A stretch of 64,000 nucleotides of DNA, taken from Pseudazoarcus sp963975885 (GTDB taxonomy: Bacteria > Pseudomonadota > Gammaproteobacteria > Burkholderiales > Rhodocyclaceae). Made by a program: the position numbers and the translations under genes. The DNA lies in contig CAXBIS010000002.1 of assembly GCA_963975885.1 (NCBI GenBank), positions 62,001-126,000 on the forward strand, in the 5' to 3' direction. Below are positions 26,764 through 36,045 of the stretch, piece by piece. Every line of letters starts with the position of its first letter. Positions within the stretch are counted from its first letter, which is position 1. Under the pieces are notes generated by a model. The model searched no databases and was not told the DNA's origin. It was given only the letters and a program-made list of their open reading frames with translations.

Positions 26764-29700
26764 TCAGGTCACGACGGTAGAACCGAGCAGGTGTACGAAG
26801 GCGTCGGGCTGCACGGGCGGGCTGAACAGAAATCCCTGGTACAGGTCGCAGGACTGCCCCTTCAGGAACTCGAGCTGATCGCCCGTCTCCACGCCTTCGG
26901 CGACCACGCGCATGCGCAGCGTGCGCGCCATCGCGACGATGGCCGAGGCGATCTCCATGTCGCTCACATCGTGCGGCACATCGCGCACGAACTCACGGTC
27001 GATCTTCAGCACATCGATGGGAAAACGCTTGAGGTAGGCAAGGGACGAATAGCCGGTGCCGAAGTCGTCGATGGCCAGCGTCACGCCCAACACCTTGAGC
27101 GCACGCAGACGTTCTCCGGCCAGGTCCTCATGGCCCATGATGGTGCTCTCGGTCAGCTCCAGTTCCAGACGCGAGGGATCGATGCCGGTCTCCTCGATGA
27201 TGAGCGCGATGCGTTGCGGCAGATCCGAATGCCATAGCTGCCGACCGGACAGATTGACCGCCATCGTCATCGGCGCGTGTCCGGCATCGGTCCATCGCCT
27301 CGCCTGCTCGCAGGCCGCACGCAGCGTCCATTCGCCCAGCGGCACGATCAGGCCGTTGCTCTCGGCGATCGGAATGAAGTCGCCAGGGAAGATCAGGCCG
27401 CGCTCGGGATCGCGCCAGCGCAGCAAGGCCTCGCAGCCGACGATGCGACCACTCGGGACATCGATCTGCGGCTGGTAATGCAGTTCGAATTCGCCGCGTT
27501 CGAGCGCGCGGCGCATGCGTGTTTCCAGCTCAACGCGCTGTTGCGCGGCGCGGCTCAGTTCGGCCGTGTAGAAACGGAACGTACTGCGCCCTTCGGCCTT
27601 GGCCTGGTAGAGCGCTGCATCGGCATGCTGGATCAATTCGGTCGGGTCGGCACCATCCTGCGGGTAGATGCTGATTCCCACGCTCGATCCCACGTAGACC
27701 TCCTGCCCACCCGACAACTCGAAGGGGTCGTCGAGCAGCCGGATCAGCGTCATCGCCACGCGCGCCGCCTCCTCGGGCTGATCGAGGCGCTCCAGGACCA
27801 TCAGGAACTCGTCGCCGCCCAGTCGCGCGAGCGTATCGTCGGCGCGCACGCGGCTCCTGAGACGCAATCCGATCTGCACCAGCAGTTCGTCACCGACCGG
27901 GTGCCCGAAACTGTCATTGACGTCCTTGAAACGGTCCAGATCGATGAACAGCACTGCAATCGCGTGCCCGTGTCGTGCCGCGTGGTCGATCGCATGCTCG
28001 AGCCTGAGATTGACGAGCACGCGATTGGGCAGACCGGTGAGCGGGTCGAAGTGCGCCAGCCGCTGCAGTTCGGCCTCGGAATTCTTGAGCTGGCTGATGT
28101 CGGTCATCACGCCGACGTACTGTGTCGCATTGCCGTGATCGTCGCGCACCGTCGAGATCGACAGCCAGGTGGGACTCAGCTCGCCGTCCTTGCGCCGGTT
28201 CCAGATCTCGCCTTGCCAATGACCGCGCTCGTGCAGGGTCTGCCACAGATCGCGATAGAAGCGCTCGCTCTGGTGCTCCGAGTGAATCAGGCTGGATTTG
28301 CGCCCAAGCGCCTCCTGCTCGGAGAAGCCGGTGATTTCGGTATAGGCGCGATTGATCGCGACGATCGAGCCGTTCAAATCGGTGATGACGATGCCGTCGC
28401 GCGTACTCTCGAACACCGCCGCCGCGCGGCGCAGGCTGTCGAGCGCGATCTTGCGCTCGATCGCGGCCGAGATCCCGGTCGCGACGATGCGCAACACACT
28501 CTCGTCCGAAGCACTCCAGTGCTGACGGCGTGCTTCCGTCTCGATGCCCACGCAGCCCCACAGACTTCCGTTGCAGAACAGGGGCAGGAGCATGATGCTC
28601 GCCACGGTCTTGTCGTCGAAGAAGGCGCGCTCCGGTGCGGGCAAGTCTTCGATGTCGGCGGCGATTGCCTGCCCGCGGCCCAGACACTCAAGCCAGCGGG
28701 ACAGGCCGACTTCGTCGATGCGCAGGTTTGTCACGTCCGCATCGGGAACGTGATGTTCCACACCCTCCGCCTCCCAACGATGGCGGATACTCGCTGCCCG
28801 ATGGCCGTCATCGGGGTGCGCATGGACCTCGAACACATAGGTCGAATCAGCGCCCACGTGACGACCGACCGCTTCGAGCACGTTGCGCAGGCCAACGTCC
28901 AGATTGTCTTCGCGCAACAACTCGAGCGCGGCGCGGGCCGCCATCTCGAGCGCATCCTCGCGCTGGCGCACCGCATCGGCGACGCGACGCTTCTGCACCG
29001 CCAGGCTCGTCAGGCTGGCGAACTCGGCGAGGATCTCACGCGCGCCCGCATCCGGCTCCCCCCCCACCTCGCGCGACACCGCGAGCGAGCCGATCACCTC
29101 GCCGGCCTCGTCGCGCAAAGGCGTCGACCACAGCGCGGCAGGATCATCGTCGCCCGCATCCGGCAGGTCCACGAACAGCGAACGCGCTCCCGCTGTCACG
29201 CAGCGCCGTGCGAGCGCGTCGCCGAGCAGCGGCAGGCGATGGCGTCGTACGTCGGCCAACACACCACCACCGGGTCCGAAGAACAGCACGTCCACACGCT
29301 GCGTGCGCATGAGCAGCGCCTGCACTTCGCCGACCACGGTACCGAGCACGGCGTCGAGCGGATCGTCGGCCGCGATGCGGTTGAGCACCTCGGTGCGCGC
29401 CTGCTGCAGGCGGCGCTTGGCCACGCGTTCGCTCATGTCGATGTCGACGCAGTAGATCTCCTTGTCGCCGTGCGCATTGGTGAAGGTGACGAGGCTGGAG
29501 AACACGTGCAACGGTGTGCCGTCGCGATGCTGCAGGGCCAGTTCGGCGGCGGGAATCGGGACACCCTCGTCGATCCAGCGCAAGACTTCGGCCCGCACCG
29601 CGTCGCGCTGCCCCTCGGGCACGATCAGGTCGGCCAGGTCGCGCCCCTGTGCCTCCTCCGCCGTGTAGCCATAAAGATCCTCGCTGGCGCGGTTCCAGTA

Positions 29701-30582
29701 CAGCACGCGACAGTGCCGGTCGTAGCCCTGCACAGCGATCGTCGGCGTGTGCTCGAACAGGTTGCGGAAGCGCTTCTCGCTCTCGGCCAGTTCGGCGCGC
29801 TCGCGCCGCAGCTCGGCCTGGCTTTGCAGCTTTTCCAGCGTGACCACCAGTTCGAACAGATAGCCTTCGCGCTTGGGCAGATAGTCATCGACCCCCAGAC
29901 GCAGCGCCTTGGCGGCGATCTCGCCGCTGCCGTGGCCGGTGAGCAGCACGATCGGCACATCCAGGCCGCGCTGACGACGCAGAATGCGAACGAGTTCGAG
30001 CCCGTCGATACCCGGCAGCCGATAATCGAGCACGACGGCATCGTAGCGCGTGCCGCCATCGAAGATGGTCAGCACTTCGTTGGCGATGCTGACCAGATCC
30101 AGCCGGATGTGCGGTGCGTGCCGGGCGAAATGACGACGCGTCAGGTCGATGTCGAAGGTGTTGGGCTCGGCATAGAGTACACGCATGCGCCGGGAACGCC
30201 GCTGGGCGTGCTCACGGTGGCGGTCCATCGCCGCAGTCAGCGCCGCGGGCAGTTGCGCGAGATAATCGTCGCGTTTGGTGACGTAATCGTCTGCACCGGC
30301 CTTGAGCGCGGACAGCGCGACATCCTGCTCGCCCGAGCCGGTGAGCACCACCACAGCCGGTGAGACCACCGCCTCGTCGAGTTCGGCGAGAAAATCGAAA
30401 CCGCTTCCGTCAGGCAGGCCCAGATCAAGCAGAACAACGTCGTAGGCGTTCTCGTTGAGGAGCGCTCGCGCCGAGGACAACGTAGTCGCGATGTCGAGCT
30501 CCAGCGTCGGCGCCGAGCGACGCAGTGCGCGCCGCGCAAGATCGGCATCGGCCGCGGAATCCTCGACATAGAGTGCGCGCAT
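26764..30582 (-). CDS. Multi-sensor c-di-GMP enzyme (REC-REC-PAS-GAF-GAF-PAS-GGDEF-EAL)
   Basis: A 1272-residue cytoplasmic protein with no membrane segment. Two receiver domains come first (about 1-120 and 133-250; LLDLGLPDGSG and VVLDYRLPGIDG hold the phosphoacceptors), then PAS (265-390), two GAF-like domains (400-720) and PAS (730-850). The diguanylate cyclase domain has intact GGDEF at 922-926. The phosphodiesterase domain has intact EAL at 1051-1053 and DDFGTGYSSL. Both opposing activities are therefore possible. It is eight bases downstream of the Rcp1-like regulator gene in one operon with a histidine kinase, so its receivers may be phosphorylated by that kinase. Confidence 0.92.
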   Translation of the reverse strand: MRALYVEDSAADADLARRALRRSAPTLELDIATTLSSARALLNENAYDVVLLDLGLPDGSGFDFLAELDEAVVSPAVVVLTGSGEQDVALSALKAGADDYVTKRDDYLAQLPAALTAAMDRHREHAQRRSRRMRVLYAEPNTFDIDLTRRHFARHAPHIRLDLVSIANEVLTIFDGGTRYDAVVLDYRLPGIDGLELVRILRRQRGLDVPIVLLTGHGSGEIAAKALRLGVDDYLPKREGYLFELVVTLEKLQSQAELRRERAELAESEKRFRNLFEHTPTIAVQGYDRHCRVLYWNRASEDLYGYTAEEAQGRDLADLIVPEGQRDAVRAEVLRWIDEGVPIPAAELALQHRDGTPLHVFSSLVTFTNAHGDKEIYCVDIDMSERVAKRRLQQARTEVLNRIAADDPLDAVLGTVVGEVQALLMRTQRVDVLFFGPGGGVLADVRRHRLPLLGDALARRCVTAGARSLFVDLPDAGDDDPAALWSTPLRDEAGEVIGSLAVSREVGGEPDAGAREILAEFASLTSLAVQKRRVADAVRQREDALEMAARAALELLREDNLDVGLRNVLEAVGRHVGADSTYVFEVHAHPDDGHRAASIRHRWEAEGVEHHVPDADVTNLRIDEVGLSRWLECLGRGQAIAADIEDLPAPERAFFDDKTVASIMLLPLFCNGSLWGCVGIETEARRQHWSASDESVLRIVATGISAAIERKIALDSLRRAAAVFESTRDGIVITDLNGSIVAINRAYTEITGFSEQEALGRKSSLIHSEHQSERFYRDLWQTLHERGHWQGEIWNRRKDGELSPTWLSISTVRDDHGNATQYVGVMTDISQLKNSEAELQRLAHFDPLTGLPNRVLVNLRLEHAIDHAARHGHAIAVLFIDLDRFKDVNDSFGHPVGDELLVQIGLRLRSRVRADDTLARLGGDEFLMVLERLDQPEEAARVAMTLIRLLDDPFELSGGQEVYVGSSVGISIYPQDGADPTELIQHADAALYQAKAEGRSTFRFYTAELSRAAQQRVELETRMRRALERGEFELHYQPQIDVPSGRIVGCEALLRWRDPERGLIFPGDFIPIAESNGLIVPLGEWTLRAACEQARRWTDAGHAPMTMAVNLSGRQLWHSDLPQRIALIIEETGIDPSRLELELTESTIMGHEDLAGERLRALKVLGVTLAIDDFGTGYSSLAYLKRFPIDVLKIDREFVRDVPHDVSDMEIASAIVAMARTLRMRVVAEGVETGDQLEFLKGQSCDLYQGFLFSPPVQPDAFVHLLGSTVVT

Positions 30583-30589
30583 CGGTCCG

Positions 30590-31021
30590 TCACCTCGGCG
30601 CGCGGTTGAGCACGCACCAGAAGAGTTCGATCTGCTCGGCCACTTCCATGAACTTGCCGAAGTCGACCGGCTTGACGATGTAGGAATTGGCGCCCAGATC
30701 GTAGGCCGCCTGCAGGTCGCTGTTCTCGGCCGACGAGGTCAGCATGACCACCGGAATGAGCCTGAACCGCTCGTGCGCCTTGAGGCGGCGCAGCACCTCG
30801 AGACCGTTGACGCGTGGCAGCTTGATGTCGAGCAGAATCACCGCCGGCAGTGCCTCGCCCTGGTCCCAGCGCCCCATCCAGGCGACCGCCTCTTCGCCGT
30901 CGCGCGCGACCTCGACCGGGTTTCCGAAGCGCCGGCGACGAAAGGCGCGCATCGTCAGATCGAGGTCGACCGGATTGTCCTCGACCAGCAGGATCGGCTG
31001 CGGCAGGCTCTCGGTCGTCAT
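30590..31021 (-). CDS. Single-domain response regulator (Rcp1-like)
   Basis: A 143-residue receiver-only protein. It holds the acidic pair VEDNP, phosphoacceptor in LLDIKLPRVNG, Thr/Ser switch LTSSAE and Lys in IVKPVDF. The extended loop between the second helix and the aspartate strand is typical of Rcp1-type regulators, which partner phytochrome-like kinases. With no output domain it probably works by phosphotransfer. The ATG at 31021 overlaps the kinase stop by four bases. Confidence 0.92.
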   Translation of the reverse strand: MTTESLPQPILLVEDNPVDLDLTMRAFRRRRFGNPVEVARDGEEAVAWMGRWDQGEALPAVILLDIKLPRVNGLEVLRRLKAHERFRLIPVVMLTSSAENSDLQAAYDLGANSYIVKPVDFGKFMEVAEQIELFWCVLNRAPR

Positions 31022-32010
31022 TGCGGAAGCTCCAGGAAGAAGGTCGCACCTTGGCCGACCTCGCTCTCGGCCCACACCCGGCCGCCCATGCGCGAGACGG
31101 CCTTCCTGACCAGTGCAAGCCCCACCCCGGTGCCCGGATAGTCTTCGGCGCGATGCAGACGCTGGAAGATGTCGAAGATGCGGTCATGGTACTGCATGTC
31201 GAATCCGATGCCGTTGTCACGCACCCACAGCAGGACCCGCGCGTCGCTCTCGCGCGCACCGATCTCGACGCGAGGCGCAGCACTCGCGCAGCTGAACTTG
31301 ATCGCGTTCTCGAGCAGATTGCGCAGCGCCAGCGCGAAACCGTCGCGATCGATACGTGCAGCAACGTTTGCTTCCATTTCACAGACGATCTCGACACGCT
31401 GCGGATCGTCTGCCGCGGATGCCACGGTTTCACGCTGCTCGACGATACTGCGCGCAATGGGTTCGAGCGGCATCACGCGCGCATCGAGCGCACACCGTTC
31501 CATTCGCGAGTAGGCCAGCATGTCCTCGATCAGTACATGCATCTGCGCCACGCCGTCCCGAATATTGCCGATCAGCTCCCGCCCCTCGTCGTCGACTTGC
31601 TCGCCATGATCGAGCAGCAGGATCTGACTGTAGCCATCAACCCCGCGCAGCGGCGCTTTCAGGTCATGAGAGACGGAATACGAGAAGGATTCGAGTTCGC
31701 GATTGGCCGTCTCGAGCTGGGTCGTACGTTCGGCCACGCGATGCTCGAGGTCCACATTGAGTGCGTTGAGTGCGACCTCGGAGGCAAGCTGATGTTCGAG
31801 CGTGCGGCGCACGATGAAGTACAGCAGCACGGCCATCACGAGCACGTAGAAGGCGCCCTTCCACGCTCGCAGCCTCGCCAGCAGGTCGGCGTCTTCGCCC
31901 GCCAGACCAACCGCCAGGCGATCGGAGACGAACACCCACAGCAGGCTCAGCACCAGATACCCGATCGCGATGCGTGCGGCTTCGCGTCCGGGCCTCGTTT
32001 GCTCGTTCAT
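31018..32010 (-). CDS. Membrane histidine kinase, phytochrome-like transmitter
   Basis: A 330-residue kinase. Two N-terminal helices (IAIGYLVLSLLWVFVSD and GAFYVLVMAVLLYFIV) with a short loop between are followed by a coiled linker. The H-box is SYSVSHDLKAPLRGVDG, the form common to phytochrome-type kinases. The ATPase domain has NLLENAIKFS, DNGIGFD and GTGVGLALV. There is no extracytoplasmic sensor domain of note, so the signal may come through the membrane. The ATG at 32010 is chosen; an upstream in-frame start lacks a ribosome site. It is first in a three-gene signalling operon. Confidence 0.9.
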   Translation of the reverse strand: MNEQTRPGREAARIAIGYLVLSLLWVFVSDRLAVGLAGEDADLLARLRAWKGAFYVLVMAVLLYFIVRRTLEHQLASEVALNALNVDLEHRVAERTTQLETANRELESFSYSVSHDLKAPLRGVDGYSQILLLDHGEQVDDEGRELIGNIRDGVAQMHVLIEDMLAYSRMERCALDARVMPLEPIARSIVEQRETVASAADDPQRVEIVCEMEANVAARIDRDGFALALRNLLENAIKFSCASAAPRVEIGARESDARVLLWVRDNGIGFDMQYHDRIFDIFQRLHRAEDYPGTGVGLALVRKAVSRMGGRVWAESEVGQGATFFLELPQ

Positions 32011-32266
32011 GACTACCCCGTGCGACACGGTCGGAAATCCCGGCACGGCATCGCGCAAATGGAACCGCGCGGCGCCGTGCCGTCAAGGCAGGGCATTGGC
32101 CGGATGTTACAAAATTCACACCCTGTCGCGATACGGAATCCTCACAACAATCGTGCGGTGCCGCGGAAAGAATGCACAGTTGCGCGCAGATCAGCCACTG
32201 GCAAGGCGGCGCAGGACACACCCAGGATCGTGTTCCGCGCAACGAGACAGCACGTGTCCCCCCGTG

Positions 32267-33913
32267 CTAGAGCCGGAAGCGCGAGGAAACGGAATCCAAC
32301 TGATCGGCATAGCCCGACACTTGCTGCGACACGCTGGCCGACACGCGCGCCTCGTCGACGCTGGTCTGTGACATCGACGACACATGCTCGACGCTGCGCG
32401 CCAGTTCGCGTGCGGCGTTGCCCTGCTCGAGCAGGGCGTCGCGGATCTGGGCAATTGCTTCATCGGCCCGCCCGGCCAGATCGCGGATGCGGCCCACGAC
32501 GTCGCCAGCCGCGTGCGCTTCGCGCGCACCCGCGCGCACTTTCTCGCTGTTGGCCGCGACCTCACGCGCCACCGCGCCGGCGATCGACTGAATGCCTTCG
32601 ATGCTACTGGCGATGGTCTCGGTCGACTGCGAGGTGCGCTCGGCGAGTTTGCGCACCTCGTCGGCGACGACCGCGAAGCCACGCCCCGACTCGCCGGCCC
32701 GCGCCGCCTCGATTGCGGCGTTGAGCGCGAGCAGATTGGTCTGCTCGGCAATTTCCCCGATCAGGTTGACCACCTTGGAGATCTCGCTGGTCTTGCCGGC
32801 CAGCTCGGTCATTGTCGCCTCGGTTGCCGCTACCGCCGCAGCCGCCTCGTCGATGCTCGTGGCGGCGCGATGCACGGCGCGCTCGCTCTCATCCGCCGCC
32901 GCACTCGATTCACGCCCGGCCTCCACCGCAATACCGGCGTTGTCGCCGACGTGATCGACCGACACACTCAACTGCTCGATCGCCGCGGCCATCGCGGCCA
33001 CTGCCTCGGACTGACTCTCGGAGGCGCCGACCGAGCGGCCCGCCGCTCCCTCCAGATCACGGCTTGCACCCGAGAGCTTCTGCGAACTCTGGTGAATCAG
33101 CGCGATGGCCTCGTGCAGCGCATTTCGCAGCACCGCACCCGATGTCAGGCAATCACCGATCTCGTCGTGTGCGCCGGTCGGCACGCGGGCCTTGAGCTCG
33201 CCCGCAGCGATGCCGCGCAGGATGCCCAGCGTCTCCTCGGAGCGACGCCGGGTGCGCACGGCCATCAGCACCGTGAACACCAGGGCGACGACAAACCCCG
33301 CTGCAGAGGTGGCCAGCGCCGCAGCGACGCGTGCATCCAAGGCACCGCTTCCGGCCATCAACCAGGCCAGTGCGCCGATCTGCGGCAGCGCCGCGAGCGC
33401 CAGCACCAGAAACAGCTTGGCACCGAAGCGCCGGTCATCGAGCTTGCGCAGCAACCAGCCGCCGACGCCTGCGAGCCCCCCGCGAACGACCCGGCCCTCG
33501 TACAGCCGGATGGACCGGCTGCGGTTCATGTCACGGTACAGGGCGTCCGCGCCGGCCACCTCCTCGCGCGTGGCCTTGATGCGCACTGACGTAAAGCCGC
33601 CCGAGGGCTGCGGCGTGACCGTCGCCCTCACCCAGTAGTGGTCGCCGTTCTTGCAGCGGTTCTTGACGATTCCCATCCATGGGCGGCCGCTTTGCGCCGT
33701 AGCCCACAGATCACGGAAGGCCTCGGCCGGCATGTCCGGATGGCGCAGAATGTTATGCGGCTGCCCGATGAGTTCCTCGCGCGTGAAGCCGCTGGCTTCC
33801 AGGAAATCGTCGTTGCAGAACTCGATCATGCCGCGCGAATCGGTATGGGAAATGATCGCGATGTCGTCGCGAAGCGGTCGTTCGGTGCCGGTCACCGGCA
33901 GGTTGTTTCGCAT
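32267..33913 (-). CDS. PAS-domain methyl-accepting chemotaxis protein (Aer-like)
   Basis: A 548-residue receptor. An N-terminal cytoplasmic PAS domain (about 20-115, with FCNDDFLEASGFTREELIGQ and NILRHPDMP) resembles Aer, the energy/oxygen taxis sensor. Two adjacent hydrophobic segments (about 165-220) anchor it without a periplasmic domain, followed by a HAMP-like stretch. The signalling hairpin has the conserved tip EIAEQTNLLALNAAIEAARA. No C-terminal CheR-binding pentapeptide is seen. FAD or haem binding by the PAS domain is plausible but unproven. Confidence 0.92.
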   Translation of the reverse strand: MRNNLPVTGTERPLRDDIAIISHTDSRGMIEFCNDDFLEASGFTREELIGQPHNILRHPDMPAEAFRDLWATAQSGRPWMGIVKNRCKNGDHYWVRATVTPQPSGGFTSVRIKATREEVAGADALYRDMNRSRSIRLYEGRVVRGGLAGVGGWLLRKLDDRRFGAKLFLVLALAALPQIGALAWLMAGSGALDARVAAALATSAAGFVVALVFTVLMAVRTRRRSEETLGILRGIAAGELKARVPTGAHDEIGDCLTSGAVLRNALHEAIALIHQSSQKLSGASRDLEGAAGRSVGASESQSEAVAAMAAAIEQLSVSVDHVGDNAGIAVEAGRESSAAADESERAVHRAATSIDEAAAAVAATEATMTELAGKTSEISKVVNLIGEIAEQTNLLALNAAIEAARAGESGRGFAVVADEVRKLAERTSQSTETIASSIEGIQSIAGAVAREVAANSEKVRAGAREAHAAGDVVGRIRDLAGRADEAIAQIRDALLEQGNAARELARSVEHVSSMSQTSVDEARVSASVSQQVSGYADQLDSVSSRFRL

Positions 33914-33937
33914 CGGTATCCTAGTCTTACGATTGCT

Positions 33938-33976
33938 GTTTCCAAACCCCTTGCGGGGTCTCTACTGACCGCTAAC
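33938..33976. other. Isolated CRISPR-repeat-like hairpin 39-mer
   Basis: It begins GTTTCC, contains the hairpin ACCCC-TTGC-GGGGT and ends GCTAAC. Length, GTTTC start, central short palindrome and AAC end resemble repeats of type III-like CRISPR arrays. There is only one copy, with no spacers and no cas genes in the window. It could equally be an mRNA hairpin in the leader of the chemoreceptor gene. Confidence 0.25.
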
Positions 33977-34160
33977 GTTCGCTTCGCGACAAACTTGAAC
34001 GCGCGACGCGGGCACCCCCTTGTCCATCCATGGCTTTTCACGGATTTGAAACTCCCCTCCTGCCAAGGACAACTCTTCGGTACAACGGAGAGTCGGGATC
34101 AACCTTGCCGGAATGCTTGTAGGCTGAATCCTGGACGAGACGAACGACGAGAAGAAAGCG

Positions 34161-35798
34161 ATGACATCCAAACCCGACGAGCACCCACCGAGCCAGAGCG
34201 AGCAGATCACCCAGGCCTTGGCGCAAGGGCGCAACAAGCGCGTACGCAAACTGCTCCATCGCACGCATCCGGCCATGATCGCGGCGCTGCTCGAGCGCCT
34301 CGATGCCGGCCAGCGAAGCGCGCTGTGGCAACAGGTCGACGCATCGCGCGAGGGCCGCATTCTAGCCCACCTCAAAGGCGATCTGCGCCGATCGCTGGCG
34401 GGCGAGTCGCATGACGAAAACACTGACGAGGCCGACACCGTGGCACCCGAGACAGCGCCTCGCGAGGGCATCAGCCAACTTGAAGCCGTTCGTCACGCGC
34501 TCGAGCTGGGCAAACTCAAGCGCGTCGGAAAACTGCTGCATCACATCCATCCAGCCAAAGTCGCCGGCCTGCTCGAGGCGCTGCCGCCCGCCGAGCGCAG
34601 CGAGGCCTGGAGCATGGTCGAGACCGAGCGCGCAGGCCGCGTGCTCGCCTATCTTCATGACGAGATCAGCGCCGCGCTGGCACAGCAACTCGATCTGGAA
34701 GACCTCATCAGCGCGGTCGAACACCTGGAGCTCGACGACCTCGTCGACCTCATCCAGACCCTCCCCCACGAACTCGGCAGCCGGCTGGTGCATGCCACCG
34801 CGGGCGCACGACGCGAGCAGCTCGAGTCGATGCTGTCCTATCCGGAGGAATCTGCGGGCGGCCTGATGAACGCGGACGTGATCGAAGTCCGTGCCGACGT
34901 CCAGGCCGGTACCGTGCTGCGCTATCTGCGTCTGCTCGAAACGCTGCCACCCCAGACCGACATGCTCATGGTCGTCGACCGTTCGGGTCGCTACCAGGGC
35001 GCCTTGCGCCTGGCCGCATTGGTGACGGCCGATCTCGAGACCACCGTCGCGAATCTGATGCATACGGACTTGGCCGGCATCCCGGTCGATACCCCGAGTC
35101 GCGATGTCGCGCTCCTGTTCCAGGACCTCGACCTGCTCTCTGCACCGGTCGTCGATGACCAGCAGCGGCTGCTCGGTCGAATCACCGTCGACGACGTGGT
35201 CGATCTGATTCGCGAGGAATCAGACCGAACCGTCATGCAGATGGCTGGCCTGGACGACGAAGCCGACATGTTCGCGCCCGTGCTGGTCAGCTCGAGACGA
35301 CGTGCGGTCTGGCTCGGCATCAATCTGATCACCGCGTTTCTTGCCGCCTGGGTCATCGGCCAGTTTCAGGGCACGCTCGAACAACTGGTCGCACTGGCCG
35401 TGCTGATGCCCATCGTCGCCAGCATGGGGGGCATTGCCGGCAGCCAGACGCTGACATTGGTGATCCGCGGCCTCGCCCTCAAGCAGGTGCAACGAGGCAA
35501 CATCCGCGTGCTGCTCAATCGTGAAGTCGGCGTTTCGGTTCTCAACGGCTTGCTTTGGGCGCTGGTCGTCGCGGCACTTTCCGTCGTCTGGTTCGGCGAC
35601 TGGGGCATCGGTGGCGTAATTGCCGTCGCGATTCTCATCAATCTGCTGTGTGCCGCACTTGCCGGGCTGGCTATCCCGCTCGTCCTCGAGCGCATGGGCA
35701 TCGATCCGGCGCTTGCGGGCAGCGTCATTCTCACCACGGTGACCGATGTCGTCGGATTCTTCGCGTTCCTGGGCCTTGCAACCGTGCTTCTGCTATGA
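34161..35798 (+). CDS. mgtE: Magnesium transporter MgtE with duplicated N domain
   Basis: A 545-residue MgtE channel. The N domain (helical, superhelix type) appears twice, at about 17-80 and 109-174, each ending in a segment like GRVLAYLHDEI. CBS domains follow at about 225-345 (ADVIEVRADVQAGTVLRYLR; IPVDTPSRDVALLFQDLDLL). Five hydrophobic helices at 365-545 form the pore, with the conserved IVASMGGIAGSQTLTLVIRGLA selectivity region. MgtE gates magnesium flux in response to cytosolic Mg bound by the N and CBS domains. The usual protein is about 450 residues, so the extra ~90 come from the duplication. Confidence 0.93.
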   Translation: MTSKPDEHPPSQSEQITQALAQGRNKRVRKLLHRTHPAMIAALLERLDAGQRSALWQQVDASREGRILAHLKGDLRRSLAGESHDENTDEADTVAPETAPREGISQLEAVRHALELGKLKRVGKLLHHIHPAKVAGLLEALPPAERSEAWSMVETERAGRVLAYLHDEISAALAQQLDLEDLISAVEHLELDDLVDLIQTLPHELGSRLVHATAGARREQLESMLSYPEESAGGLMNADVIEVRADVQAGTVLRYLRLLETLPPQTDMLMVVDRSGRYQGALRLAALVTADLETTVANLMHTDLAGIPVDTPSRDVALLFQDLDLLSAPVVDDQQRLLGRITVDDVVDLIREESDRTVMQMAGLDDEADMFAPVLVSSRRRAVWLGINLITAFLAAWVIGQFQGTLEQLVALAVLMPIVASMGGIAGSQTLTLVIRGLALKQVQRGNIRVLLNREVGVSVLNGLLWALVVAALSVVWFGDWGIGGVIAVAILINLLCAALAGLAIPLVLERMGIDPALAGSVILTTVTDVVGFFAFLGLATVLLL

Positions 35799-35868
35799 AT
35801 CACCGGAGCATGCCGCAAATGCAGGGCCGAAACAGCGGCCTTGCGCACGAAACCGTCCCCACGAAAAC

Positions 35869-35895
35869 AAAAAGCCCTGAATCATCAGGGCTTTT
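35869..35895 (-). terminator. Intrinsic terminator after tRNA-Ser (bidirectional)
   Basis: A 10-bp stem (AAAGCCCTGA and complement) with loop ATCA. On the minus strand it is followed by TTTTTGTTTT, just past the end of tRNA-Ser. On the plus strand it also has TTTT and lies about 70 bases after mgtE, so it may serve both genes. Confidence 0.75.
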
Positions 35896-35904
35896 CGAAG
35901 TGCG

Positions 35905-35995
35905 TGGCGGAGAGGGCGGGATTCGAACCCGCGTCAGGGGATTACCCTGAACACGCTTTCCAGGCGTGCGATTTAAACCACTCATCCACCTCTCC
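35905..35995 (-). tRNA. tRNA-Ser (anticodon GGA)
   Basis: A 91-base class II tRNA on the minus strand with a long variable arm. Acceptor GGAGAGG pairs with CCTCTCC. Anticodon loop CTGGAAA gives GGA (reads TCC/TCT). T arm GCGGG/CCCGC with TTCGAAT, discriminator G and encoded CCA. Confidence 0.95.
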
Positions 35996-36045
35996 ACGCC
36001 GAGCGCGGCATTCTAGCAGAACTCTCGCCGCACGGAACCCCGATC

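Noticed and set aside
27277..30363. A 1028-codon open frame opposite the GGDEF-EAL gene
   Set aside because: Antisense shadow with no domain signal, whereas the minus frame has eight coherent domains.
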